36,000 nt of DNA from Mesostigma viride (lineage: Eukaryota; Streptophyta; Mesostigmatophyceae; Mesostigmatales; Mesostigmataceae), in assembly GCA_009746045.1 (NCBI GenBank), contig RPFO01001338.1, positions 1 through 36,000 on the forward strand, read 5' to 3'. Made by a program: the position numbers and the translations under genes. Shown here one piece after another: positions 16,677 through 26,670 of this stretch. The number at the start of each line of letters is the position of its first letter. Position 1 is the stretch's first letter. The notes beneath the pieces were generated by a model. That model did not search any database and was not told where the DNA came from. It saw only the letters and a program-made list of their open reading frames with translations.

Positions 16677-16932
16677 TGTATGCTTAGGTAATTTGGCATA
16701 CACGCCCGGCAGGCTCATGGCTTGGCCTGCAATATTCATTGGGGCGGGCACTCATGCACTGCCGCCCGGACAATATATATTCATTGAGAATGATATATTG
16801 CGGAGGTGAGATTGGCATGCAACATAAGGAAAACCCCGAAAAGAAGCAGAACCCTGAAGAAATAGTAATCTGACACGGACATCCAAGGATCACGCCAGCT
16901 GCACTTGAGGTACAACTAACTACATCACAAAA

Positions 16933-18516
16933 CTACGACACGCAGCAACAGCGCTGCCGGCCCACCATGCAGGCCTGGGAGGGATCTAGACCGCACATGG
17001 GTCGCGACAAAGTCGGCCCGGGTGCGGCGGAATAACTTATTCCGTGTGACACATCAGCCATGGTGCGAGTGAGGGCGAGTGACAGGCGCTGCCGCCAATA
17101 CGAGGACCACGTGCGGGCAGACCACGGGGCGGTCTGACCCTCGAGGTCGAGGCGGTCTTCACGGCGCTGGCAGCACTCGTGGAAAAACTCCGCTGTCTTG
17201 GGGCCCATGGCCCCGAACTCCTCAAGGACAAAGGGGATGACCCGGTGGGGCCCCACATTGCCGTTGGAGGCAAACTTGTCGCGCTCAGCCACAGCGGCAG
17301 CAGCGCCGGCATCCACAGCCGCCCAGAGGATGTGGCGACCGGAGAGCGGCTGAGCCACGGAGACATCGATGAGCAGGTGGCAACCCTGCCCGTCGTAGTC
17401 AAGCACGGTAATGTCGGGGCGGTGGTTGAGTGAGTAGAGGGCGGCCCCATCCGCGTCCTCGCACGGGATGGCATGGAGTGGGGAAAGACCGACCGAACCA
17501 TGGCACACACCGCCACCCGGAGGAGAGCGGTATGGAGATAGAGGAACCAGTTCTAGGGTTCTGCTGGCCACCCATGCACGCGATGTAGTGCGTCCCAGTA
17601 GTGTCGAGAGCAAGCCCGCAGCTTCCGCAGGACGCACCTGCCGTGATGAGAGGTTGCGGGGCAAACAGAGCTCTGGTGGCGGAGAGCGATGGCGTAAAGG
17701 GCCGGAACCAGCGTGGACAAAGGGCTCATGGGTAGGGCGCGCAGGAATGCAGACCCCACGCTCCCCTCAAGGGAAACGGAGTGAAGCCAAGCCTTCCCCT
17801 GATCGTTCAAGCTCGCATGCAGACCCATCCAGTCGGCACAGTGTAGTTCATATACCCGCGTAGGTCTTTTGTTGTTTTTCATGAACGCAGGCTGGGAAGA
17901 CACTAGGACTGACGACATTGGACACGCCGGGCGTGCCCCGAGGCAGGCGATGGTGAACGGCCTGGGCGGGGGGGACGAGGTCGCAGGCCTCAGTGCTGGA
18001 TCCTGAGGTAAGAATCCTGCACAGCCTGCACAAAGAGTAAGGGGGATGGGGTGACCAAGTCGGGAATGGCGCTGACGGCGCTGGGGACCAACCGGCGGAT
18101 CTCCGCCCAGGCCTGAGCAACAGAGCCAAGCTAGGAAGGCGGCGGGGGCGAGGCGGGCGGCGCGGGTGAGCCCACGTCCGCCCATGCGGCAGGGGAGGGT
18201 GGCCAAGCGCATGGAGTGAGCTGGCAGGATATAGGGCCGGGGAGGAGCACCTGCAAGGCGGCCTGAATGCGCTCGTCGTGGTGGCCTTCCGCGGCAAGCC
18301 GCACCAAGTGGGGGGAAGCGCCACGGAGCCAGTGAACCACCCTTGGGTTGGCGCAAAACCACAGGAGGAGCCCTTGAGGCGCGCGCCCAAGTCTCGAGGA
18401 CATGGGTGCGCTGTGTCCACGGTGGCCCGGAGCTCCTCATCTACGTAGTCAGGGTCACCCACAGGGACGACCAGGCACGAGAAACCACGCGCCCGCGCCA
18501 ATAGGGCCAAGGGCAC
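16933..18516 (-). pseudogene. Non-LTR retrotransposon remnant: end of RT, CCHC knuckle and RLE-type nuclease
   Basis: Read on the minus strand the segments follow the order of the C-terminal half of RLE-type LINE proteins. First comes a thumb-like region with LPCRMGGRGLTRAARLAPAA (frame of 17553-18440) and AWLHSV. Then, in another frame, CGSCGLALDTTGTHYIACMG (about 17570-17630), a C-x2-C-x9-H-x3-C knuckle. Then, in a third frame, RPDITVLDYDGQGCHLLIDV and ERDKF (16933-17664), which fit the PD-(D/E)xK restriction-like nuclease. IPFVLEEFGAMGPKTAEFF follows. At least three frame changes show that it is dead. The catalytic RT part is absent, so the copy is 5'-truncated near 18.5 kb. RLE LINEs nick DNA and reverse-transcribe their own RNA at the nick. 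Confidence 0.8.
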
Positions 18517-18799
18517 ATCAATTTTTTTTTGCTATTTCTGGCCAAAAAATTATTTCACTGGCTTGCTAAAACATGTTGAACCCAGGTTTTGGGCCCAAGC
18601 GAGCACATATATGGTATAGTGTTTACCCCCCAAAATTGGGGGCCATCGGACAACCCTGGCAAGGTTAATAACTGTTACGTATAACAGCATAAGGAACATG
18701 TTTTTTGACACTTTGGCCTATGGAGGGGCATGTAAATGACATCTATTGCTATCCTATGGGCATGGAAACTTGCACATAAACTGAACTATGATGGATGAA
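18517..18799 (+). other. AT-rich spacer, no gene
   Basis: It begins with a T9 run (18522-18530) directly after the truncated LINE. No coding or repeat match was found apart from its junction to the inverted repeat that follows. Confidence 0.5.
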
Positions 18800-19054
18800 C
18801 AAGGGGAGGGGACATGCCTAAAGGGCACTTTTCTGGAAACCATACCTGTGCATGTGCTAAAAATCCAAAGATGATTGGGGACCATAAATATGATTTTTAA
18901 AAAAATTCCAACCACTTGTTGGGGGGGTACTACCCCCCACCATACGCAGATTACGTGCTAAAAACAGAAAAAGACGCTATTTTAGTCACATTTTTCCTAG
19001 GACAATGGGCAAACATATTGGGTCCAAATAATATATATTCCCGCATAGTTCCCC
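18800..19054 (-). repeat. Right arm of the 260-bp inverted repeat
   Basis: This is the inverted counterpart of 15388-15645. It ends at GCATAGTTCCCCCATG, exactly where the ORF1 reading frame of the next retrotransposon begins. The two arms enclose the SINE-like copy and the RLE LINE remnant. Confidence 0.75.
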
Positions 19055-19975
19055 CATGCCGCTGGCCGAGAAGCTGACATCCCTGAACACCACTCTCAAC
19101 ACGGTGGAGGACCGGGTCTCCAATGTGGAAACCAAGGTCGTCCATAAGCTCCAACCCCAGTTCACGGCGCTACGTACACACCGCAGCGCAGGCATCGGAA
19201 ACACACGCTGCACTCAGTGTCTCTCGCCTTAACCAGGTGCATGGAGGGCAAGTGCGCGCCGTGCTCATGAAGAAGCTTGAAGCCATCACCGCCCACACCG
19301 AGGCCGGCCCTGGCCACACAGGTCCCAAAGAAGATAGCGGAGCAGACGGCCACCATCGCATCCCAGCCACCCCGGCTGGATGCTGGCGACCTCCCGCCGC
19401 TCTCCTATGCGGACCTGCTGCGGTCAGCGACCGCCTCAACCACCGACGCCATCGCCACGAAGCTCCACTGGGAGCTGGAGGACCACCGCCAGGCCAACCA
19501 TGCAACGGGAGGCCGCCGACCGCGCTCACCGTGAGTGCCGAGTGGTGCTACGTCGTTTCCCCCAGAAGCCAGGTGAGACGTCAACCTCCCTTGCCGTCGG
19601 CGACGAGCTCAAGGACCAGCTCCTTACCCTCATGGACCTGGTAGGTGAGGTAGAACTGCGTGGGTGTCACCGCCCTCCCCACAGTCTCTCGGGACAAGGC
19701 GGCTCCCCCACCAGTCCTGCTCACCTTCCCCTCCCGTGAAGACAAGCAGCGGTTCCTCTCTTGTCGCAAGAGGTTGCACGACCTCACCTGGACGCTGGAC
19801 GACGACCTGACCCCCGCTCAGCAGCAGCCGGCGAGGCGACCTGTGGTCGGAATACCTCCGCCACAAGCAGGACCCCCAGAAGCCCAAGGTGTACTGGAGG
19901 GGCGGGGACCTGATGATCAACCACAAGATGTGGACGTACGCCGGCCCCCGCGGGCTACATAGACTAGCTACCTAA
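19055..19975 (+). pseudogene. L1-like ORF1 protein, copy A, frameshifted
   Basis: The segments read in order as an ORF1 (RNA-binding) protein of an L1-like LINE. A coiled coil LAEKLTSLNTTLNTVEDRVS is followed by a second helix (SRLNQV, KKLEAITAHTEA), then LPPLSYADLLRSATASTTDA. The RNA-binding part is CRVVLRRFPQKPGETSTSLA, LLTLMDLVGEVELRGCH, LLTFPSREDKQRFLSCRKRL and WTLDDDLTP. The C-terminal end is YWRGGDLMINHKMW with a stop near 19974. The frame changes several times, so it is a pseudogene, but comparison with the copies at 21786 and 24510 (minus) supports the protein. ORF1 proteins coat the element RNA. Confidence 0.75.
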
Positions 19976-20440
19976 TAGCCCTCAGCTAGGCCTAGCTTGT
20001 ATCCATTGGTAGTCACTGCCGCTATGGCAGCCATGCTTAGAATGTTTGCCTATCTGTGCCAATTCATACCTCTATAGGCTCTAAGTCACGCGTGCACCGC
20101 TAACGCACGCGGTACACAACCAGCCATAGCCTTATAGCTTATCCTTGTACAGCCATGCTACGTGACTCCTGGCTATATGATCAGATTACTTTCCCACGCT
20201 CCTTGTTATGCCATGCTCACATGGGTCTTATTGCACCCACAGATTGCCGGATCGTTAGCGTGTCCGTTTAGCTAGCGTGTCCAAGTGCAGCTGCACATGG
20301 CATGCCTTTAATTGGCATGAAGGAGACTGGGGGTCTCTGCCCTTTCTCCTGGTGTGCACACACAACAGGGATTAAAAGCACTTCGGTACTCCATGACTCC
20401 CCAACGGGAGCACGAGTTCAATTAATTAATTAATTAATCG
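19976..20440 (+). repeat. 3'UTR of the ORF1 family with TTAA tail
   Basis: It runs from CTAGCTTGTATCCATTGGTA through GGTCTCTGCCCTTTCTCCTG and AAGCACTTCGGTACTCCATG to CCCCAACGGGAGCACGAGTT, then AATTAATTAATTAATTAATC. Matching pieces occur at 22263-22500 (plus), 23104-23557 (minus) and 24630-24820 (plus). A short TTAA-type microsatellite at the 3' end is typical of some non-LTR families in place of poly-A. Confidence 0.75.
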
Positions 20441-20565
20441 CATCCCAGCCACCCCGGCAGGATGCTGGCGACCACCTGCCCCGGCCTCTCCTATGCGGAC
20501 CTGCTGCAGATAGCGACTGCCTCAACTACCGACGCCATCGCTACGAAACTCCAGGAGCTTGAAGT
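20441..20565 (+). pseudogene. ORF1 fragment, copy B
   Basis: CATCCCAGCCACCCCGGCAG, then LSYADLLQIATASTTDAIAT (by translation), match copy A at 19361-19475. The fragment starts right after the TTAA tail and ends at AGGAGCTTGAAG, so it is a short internal piece. Confidence 0.7.
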
Positions 20566-21785
20566 GTCGCGTTTGCGTGCCATATCATCCTCAGTGGACT
20601 GGTCATTACCGCTACTTGGAATGCATCCACTATCAGCAGTAATCATGTGTGTGATATGCCACCTCCCCCCCCACGTCTCTTTAGCTCACAACAACTTGAG
20701 AGCAAAAAGTGAAAGAAAGGCATCTCACACAAAAGAAGGAAGCCCAAAGAAGGCTTCATTCCAGGCAGCACCAAAACAAAATTCCAGCTGCTCAGAGATG
20801 CTTTTCCAGGATCAGCAACAACCTTAACATGCATGCTTTTAAAGGCTTAGCAATAACCCCTTCACTGGCTTTTTTTTTACAGGGAAAAGCCTTAGTAACC
20901 TCTGCAGATGCTTTTGAAGGCTAAGCAATAACCTCTTCCTAATTGTGCTTCCCCGGGTCGGTGAAGCAGGAGGAACCCCCAGGCTGGCCGGACTGAACCC
21001 ATCATGGATTGTTCGTCCGTTTGAAAATTACCGACCTAGTTCCTACTGGCACGCATGCCAACGACGACCAGGGTTGCCCGAAGGCCCTGTCCCTTGTCTC
21101 GTTCTCAGTCTTACACACATTCAAAACCAATACATTGTCATATCCGTCAGTCCATCCTCATGGCAACTGACTGCATGCAACCACTCACGGGGGCTGCTCC
21201 GGGCTGCTCGAACTATTTCACCCCATGAAGACAACAAACCAGTTGTGAGGGAGAGAAACGGACGAACAACGACCACCATGGTAATCGTTGCTCATCCCGT
21301 TCTATACTGCTCAAAGCTCAAGCCTGGCGGCTGGCGCCACTGGTGCCACTGACTTTTGACATCAGCCAATCTGACATAACATTGTCTAATTTCCGACAAG
21401 CTAAACTTCAAGCTTTAACTGTCAAGCGAACACAAATATACAAGGGCAAATCTATCGGCCATGCATGCCAGGCACCGCCTCAGTGGGGCTTCCTTGCATT
21501 TGTGTCTAGTGTCCCACGTTGACATCCTGAAATTGCACAGCTGCTCAGCGCCTCGCCAGCTTGCTGTGTATGCAGCATTCGGCAAACTGCCCTTGTGACG
21601 AATGTCAGTGAAATTCAGGTCCGCCCAAAAGTTCCGTCAGCGAATTCAGCGGACTTGGCGCGAAAGTACAACTGAGATCCGCGGCGCGTCAGTACCGGGC
21701 CGCGGTATAGCAACCCGCACAACGCCGCGGACGTCAGAATTACGCCAAAATCTGAATTGCGGACGTGATAGATCACGGACGCGAC
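20566..21785 (+). other. No recognised gene
   Basis: About 1.2 kb with short frames only. AGGCTTAGCAATAACC and AGGCTAAGCAATAACC (about 20843 and 20918) form a 75-bp direct duplication. From 21600 to 21785 a sequence with AAATTCAGGTCCGCC and CGCCAAAATCTGAATTGCGG looks like a separate repeat, not identified. Confidence 0.4.
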
Positions 21786-22262
21786 AGAAGACCTTCGCCA
21801 GGCACAACAACGGGAGGCCACTGACCGCGCCCGCCGCGACTGCCGGGTGGCCGCTGCGTCGCTTCCCCCAGAAGCCAGGTGAGACGTCAACCACCCTTGC
21901 CGACAACCAGCTCCTTACCCTCATGGGCCAGGTAGGTGAGGTAGAACTGCGTGGGTGCCATCGCCTTCCCCTCTCTCGGGACAAGGCGGCTCCCCGACTG
22001 GTCAGTCCTGCTCACCTTCCCCTCCCGTGAGGACAAGCAGCGGCACTTTTCTCGTCGCAAGAGGTTGCACGACCTCACCTGGACGCTTGATGAAGACCTG
22101 CTGACCCCCCGGCCCAGCAACAGCAGCGACGCGACCTGTGGCCGCAATACCTCCGCCACATGCAAGCAGGACCCCCAGAAAGCCCAAGGTGTATTGGAGG
22201 GGCGGGGCCCTGAGGCGGGGACCTGATGATCAACCACAAGATGTGGACGCCCCCTGCGGGCT
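21786..22262 (+). pseudogene. ORF1 fragment, copy C
   Basis: It covers the C-terminal half of ORF1: RRFPQKPGETSTTLADNQLL, LMGQVGEVELRGCHRLP, then in another frame LLTFPSREDKQRHFSRRKRL and WTLDEDLLTP, and finally GGDLMINHKMW. It lacks the coiled coil and has two or more frame changes. Confidence 0.72.
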
Positions 22263-22500
22263 AGAATAGCTTGAATAGCCCTAGCTTGTATCCATTGGTA
22301 GTCACTGCCGCCATGGCAGCCATGCCTAGAATAGTTTGCCTATAGCTGACAGTGCCATACCTAGCCACGTGCACCGCCATTGAACACACGGTACACCACC
22401 ACTGAGCCATAGCCTTAGCTTAGTTAGTAGTCCTTGTACAGCCATGCTACGTCCTGGCTATGCTCATATTATACTTGCCCACACTCCTTGTTATAATTAT
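22263..22500 (+). repeat. 3'UTR fragment after copy C
   Basis: It matches copy A's 3'UTR from CTTGTATCCATTGGTAGTCA to CACTCCTTGTTAT, then breaks off inside that sequence, where an RT fragment begins. Confidence 0.7.
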
Positions 22501-23052
22501 GATATGCTCTCCATCATTCTGACGATCCTGACCTACGGCGCCGAGACCTGGACACTGACGCAGGAGCTGGAGCAACGACTCGACGGCGCCGTCACCAAGA
22601 TGCTGCGCAAGGCCCTTAACATCCCCTTTGGTTTGCACATTAGTAATGAGGATTTGTACGCTGATTTGCCCTATGTTTCCCACATTATTAGGCATAGGCG
22701 CCTGGGCCTAGCCGGGCACCTGGCCCGCACAGATCAGGTAGATACATCAGATAGACTAGTTGGCACCAAGCCCGCCCAGCCTGGGCGGTATGTCCTCGAT
22801 CACCTGGCGTGCCTGTGGACTTTTCGTGATAGACTCGGCATGGACATGTGCTACACTAGACGTGACGGGCTCACACCCGGGCAGCCTCCTGGTTTGTCTG
22901 TAATATGGAGGCAGATGGTGCGCAAGGATAGATGGCAAGTAGCCGTGATGAAGGAGACCAACCCCAAGCCTGTGGGGGCTCCGCGTGTGACCAAGTATGG
23001 CATTCATAGCGATTCGGGCCGCGGTGCCCACACCCCTGTAACTAGGACCTAG
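22501..23052 (+). pseudogene. LINE reverse transcriptase, C-terminal fragment
   Basis: The frame from the ATG at 22504 reads LTILTYGAETWTLTQELEQR, then LDGAVTKMLRKALNI, SNEDLYADLPYVSHIIRHRR and LGLAGHLART, ending RGAHTPVTRT and a stop at 23050-23052. The YGAETWTLT block followed by RRLGLAGH is the C-terminal end of RTs of the non-LTR type, downstream of the catalytic YADD box, which is absent. The frame is intact for about 183 codons, better preserved than its neighbours. The true start is lost by 5' truncation. Confidence 0.8.
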
Positions 23053-23103
23053 ATAGCTTATACCATCCATTCCATCCCATGTTCCCCTCCCACTGAGGAC
23101 TTA
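23053..23103 (+). other. 3' end of the RT-bearing LINE
   Basis: TACCATCCATTCCATCCCAT and GTTCCCCTCCCACTGAGGAC follow the RT stop. The same block occurs at 24541-24580, so it is a repeated LINE 3' end and not unique sequence. Confidence 0.6.
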
Positions 23104-23557
23104 TCAATTAATTCGTGCTCCCGTTGCATGGGAGTCACGGAGCACCGAAGTGCTTTTAATCCCTGTGTGTGCACAACAGGAGAAAGGGCAGAGACCCCCA
23201 GTCTCCTTCATGCCATAGGCATGCCACAGCTGCATTCGGGCACGTTAGCTAAACGGACACGCTAACGATCCGGCAATCTGTGGGTGCAATAAGACCCATG
23301 TGAGCATGGCATAACAAGGAGCATGGCCGAGTAAACTGATCATAGCCAGGACGTAGCATGGCTGTACAACAAGGACTAAGCTAGGGCTACATGGCTGGTT
23401 GTGTACCGTGCGTTAGCGGTGCACGCGTGACTAGGTATGTTGGCACGGCTATAGGCAAACGTTCTAAGCATGGTTGCCATGGCGGCAGTGACTACCAATG
23501 GATACAAGCTAGGGCTATTAGCTAGTCTAGCCCGCGGGGGGCGTCCACATCTTGTGG
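23104..23557 (-). repeat. ORF1-family 3'UTR, minus orientation
   Basis: It is the reverse complement of the 3'UTR at 19976-20440, with the AATTAATT tail at about 23105-23113 and the GATACAAGCTAGGG end near 23515. It belongs to the ORF1 copy at 23808-24510 (minus), from which it is separated by a SINE-like insertion. Confidence 0.75.
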
Positions 23558-23570
23558 TTGATCATCAGGT

Positions 23571-23689
23571 CTAGTGCTTTAACGGTTGGGGGATGATGCA
23601 GACGATATTTGTTTAAACTTTTGTGTAATTATTTTTCTAATGAGATTAGCATAGTACTCCGTGGCATGCCTTTGCGCATGACACGCAAG

Positions 23690-23787
<98 letters not shown>

Positions 23788-23794
23788 TACTTAC
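23571..23794 (+). mobile_element. SINE-like retroposon with (ACTT)n tail and 13-bp target duplication
   Basis: The insertion is flanked by TTGATCATCAGGT at 23558-23570 and 23795-23807, a perfect 13-bp duplication of sequence that is single in ORF1 copies A and C. The body carries GGGATGATGCAGACG, TTGTGTAATTATTTTTC, TAATGAGATTAGCATAGTAC and GCATGACACGCAAGTACTT. About 25 tail units follow, the last one altered (TTATACTTAC). It is either a SINE or a strongly 5'-truncated LINE end. Confidence 0.85.
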
Positions 23795-23807
23795 TTGATC
23801 ATCAGGT

Positions 23808-24510
23808 CCCCGCCCCTCCAGTACACCTTGGGCTTCTGGGGGTCCTGCTTGTGGCGGAGGTATTCCGACCACAGGTCGCGTCGCTGCTGCTGCTGATCGA
23901 GCGGGGGTCAGGTCGTCGTCCAACGTCCAGGTGAGGTCGTGCAACCGCTTGCGACGAGAGAGGAACCGCTGCTTGTCCTCACGGGAGGGGAAGGTGAGCA
24001 GAACTGGTGGGGGAGCCGCCTTGTCCCGTGAGTGGGGAAGGCGGTGACACCCACGCAGTTCTACCTCACCTACCAGGCCCATGAGGGTAAGGAGCTGGTC
24101 CTTGAGCTCGTCGGCAAGGGAGGTTGACGTCTCACCTGGCTTCTGGGGGAAGCGACGCAGCACCACTCGGCACTCGCGGCGAGCGCGGTCGGTGGCCCCC
24201 CGTTGGTTGGCCTGGCGGTGGTCCTCCAGCTCCTGGAGCTTCGTGGCGATGGCGTCGGTGGTTGAGGCGGTCGCTGACCGCAGCAGGTCCGCATAGGAGA
24301 GGGGCGGGAGGTCGCCAGCATCCAGCCGGGGTGGCTGGGATGCGATGGTGGCCGCGTCTGCTCCGCTATCTTTGGGACCTGTGAGGCCAGGGCCTCGGTG
24401 TGAGAGGTGATGGCTTCAAGCTTCATGAGCACGCCGCACTTGCCCTCCACCTGGTTGAGGCGAGAGACAAGTGCAGCATGCGTCTCAGATGCCTGAGGAC
24501 TTATGCTCAC
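23808..24510 (-). pseudogene. L1-like ORF1 protein, copy D
   Basis: Minus-strand order: SRLNQVEGKCGVLMKLEAIT and HTEALASQVPKIAEQ (coiled coil), then after a frame change LPPLSYADLLRSATASTTDA, then CCVASPRSQ in one frame or VVLRRFPQKPGETSTSLADE in the other, LLTLMGLVGEVELRGCHRLP, LLTFPSREDKQRFLSRRKRL and WTLDDDLTP. It is the best-preserved RNA-binding part of the four copies. Frame breaks near 24350 and 23890 show that it is not functional. Confidence 0.75.
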
Positions 24511-24893
24511 GTGACGCAGTCACGTGTCTATTAGTTAATTAATCCATTCCATCCCATGTTCCCCTCCCACTGAGGACTTATGCTCACGTGACGCAGTCAC
24601 GTGTCTATTAATTAATTAATTAATGCTCACATGGGTCTTATTGCACCCACAGATCTTGCCGGATCATTTATCGGGTCCGATTGCAGCTGTGGCATGCCTC
24701 TGGCATGAAGGAGCAAGGCCGGGTCTCTGCCCTTTCTTCCTGTTGTGCACACACAGGGAAAAAGCACTTCGGTGCTCCGTGACTCCCCAACGAGAGCACG
24801 GATCTAATTAATTAATTAATTAATTGATTGATTAACTAATTAATTCATTAGACTCGTGCTCCCGTTGTTGGGGAGTCACGGAGCATTAACCCC
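24511..24893 (+). repeat. LINE 3' end fragments with TTAA microsatellites and palindromes
   Basis: TGCTCACGTGACGCAGTCAC occurs twice (24500 and 24582 regions). It contains the palindromic pair CACGTGA...TCACGTG. A plus-strand 3'UTR fragment (24627-24800) ends in TTAA repeats. The inverted counterpart CTCGTGCTCCCGTTG, GGGGAGTCACGGAGCA follows at 24851-24886. Two elements of opposite orientation therefore meet tail to tail at the TTAA tract. Confidence 0.65.
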
Positions 24894-25472
24894 GATGGAT
24901 GGATGGATGGATGGATGGATGGATGGATGGATGGATGGATGGATGGATCATGGATGGATGGATGGATGGATGGATGGATGGATGGATGGATGGATGGATG
25001 GATGGATGGATGGATGGATGGATGGATGGATGGATGGATGGATGGATGGATGGATGGATGGATGGATGGATGGATGGATGGATGGATGGAAGTGGATGGA
25101 TGGATGGATGGATGGATGGATGGATGGATGGATGGATGTCCAGATGGATGGATGGATGGATGGATGGATGGATGGATGGATGGATGGATGGATGGATGGA
25201 TGGATGGATGGATGGATGGATGGATGGATGGATGGATGGATGGATGGATGGATGGATGGATGGATGGATGGATGGATGGATGGATGGATGGATGGATGGA
25301 TGGATGGATGGATGGATGGATGGATGGATGGATGGATGGATGGATGGATGGATGGATGGATGGATGGATGGATGGATGGATGGATGGATGGATGGATGGA
25401 TGGATGGATGGATGGATGGATGGATGGATGGATGGATGGATGGATGGATGGATGGATGGATGGATGGATGGG
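24894..25472 (+). repeat. (GGAT)n microsatellite, about 145 units
   Basis: It is interrupted only at about 24949 (ATCATGG), 25089 (GGAAGTGG) and 25138 (GTCCAG). The four-base unit keeps all frames open on both strands (MDGW and HPSI repeats), so frames of about 200 codons here are not genes. It sits directly beyond the 3' end of the minus-strand LINE remnant that follows, and a second, short copy of the same tail occurs at 26381-26391. Confidence 0.97.
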
Positions 25473-26370
25473 GACACACAATCCTACCGGTCTAATCTTA
25501 GTATCTACAACATCAAGCCAAGTCTATTCTAAGCTCTCTACCCTACTAGCGCTCCGGGTCCTGTCTGGCGTGCTTCCCGCGCGTTTGCAAGTTTATACGC
25601 GGGCGCTTCCCCACGGGAGCTAGGGGTTCGTTGTCCTCTATGACCAGTGGGCCCACTTGGCATTGTCCATCATCTTGTTCCAAATCACGGAGAGGCCTAG
25701 GCCCCCCATGTACGTCCTCTACTACTAGCTGTTCTTTGAAGGTGCGGGCCTTGCGGCGTCGAGCATTGCGGGGCCCGGCCCATGTAAGGAGGTGCCGGCC
25801 AGGCTGAGCTGGGCGCAGCCCCGCGGGGGGGCCACGTGAGGTGTCTACCCAGGTGGTTGGTGCGAGCTAAGAGTGCCCTACTAATTGTAGGCGCCTCTGC
25901 TTTTAATGGTGCTTGTGATGTATGGCATGCCGAGGTACAGGTCCTCGATCATTGCGAACATGAGCAGCGTAGCCTACACAGAAAATGGATCGCATCATGT
26001 AAGTGACCGCGCCGTCCAGCTTTCTGGCCAGGTCGGCGGTGAGGGTCCACGTCTCGGCCCCGTACGTAAGAACAGGGAGCCTGGACTAGGACCTTAAACA
26101 ACACCTTTCTCTAGCTCGATCTTAATTGCCCAATTAAGGGCTTGCGCCACAGGGCCCGGTATCGGCGTAAAGCGTGCCAGGCGAGGGAGATATGGTGGTC
26201 CACGTACATCGGCCTCGCAGCTGGGTCGAGGTAAGCTACCCAGCAACTTGACGCGGTCCCGATACTGGACTCGAGAGCCATCAAGTTGAAAGAGGTCGGG
26301 CGGTGGCTGAGTGAGCCCAATGATTCGCCAGAGCCTCGGTCTTCTTGCTGACCTCAAGCCCTACCGCACG
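25473..26370 (-). pseudogene. LINE reverse transcriptase C-terminal remnant, minus strand
   Basis: Around 25960-26080 the minus strand reads YGAETWTLTADLARKLDGAV, then HVRNDRG and RLQLVGHS, with stops and frame changes between. It resembles the RT end at 22501-23052, but from another family. Upstream on the same strand FQLDGSRVQYRDRVKLLGSL (26270-26320) fits the segment just before the GAETW block. The 3' end carries CCGGTAGGATTGTGTG and is followed by the (ATCC)n tract. It is heavily mutated. Confidence 0.65.
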
Positions 26371-26670
26371 GGGCAATTAATGGATGGATGGGTACACCCA
26401 ATCCTACCGGGACCCTAATCTATCTATCAACAAGCCAACTCTATATCTATTGTGCCCTCTATCCTAGGGGTCTTGTATCCAGGGTATGCCTCGCATTTCG
26501 GACGAGATTAGACAGCGCAGGATAGCATCGATCGTTGGACATCTTGCTCGCACCATGGCCAGGTAGACACCGACCTCGGTCTGCATGGCCGCGACTTGGC
26601 CAGCTAGGGCGGCATGTCCTGACCTGGCCTGCCCCCAAGGACATACCTAAAAAGGTAGGCAAACATGTCA
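26371..26670 (+). pseudogene. Second LINE 3' end and plus-strand RT fragment
   Basis: ATGGATGGATGG and ACCCAATCCTACCGG repeat the 3' end found at 25473-25495, in the same orientation. From about 26480 the plus strand reads IQGMPRISDEIRQRRIASIV, then GHLARTMAR and a stop, a short piece of a LINE RT C-terminus. Two fragments in opposite coding orientation are therefore joined here. Confidence 0.55.

Noticed and set aside
17179-17863. Plus-strand frames opposite the RLE LINE remnant
   Set aside because: The minus strand carries the recognisable CCHC and nuclease motifs. The plus frames show none.
24848-25623. Open frames of 170-255 codons on both strands with MDGW or HPSI repeats
   Set aside because: They are produced by the four-base GGAT repeat, which keeps every frame open. 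There is no independent coding evidence.
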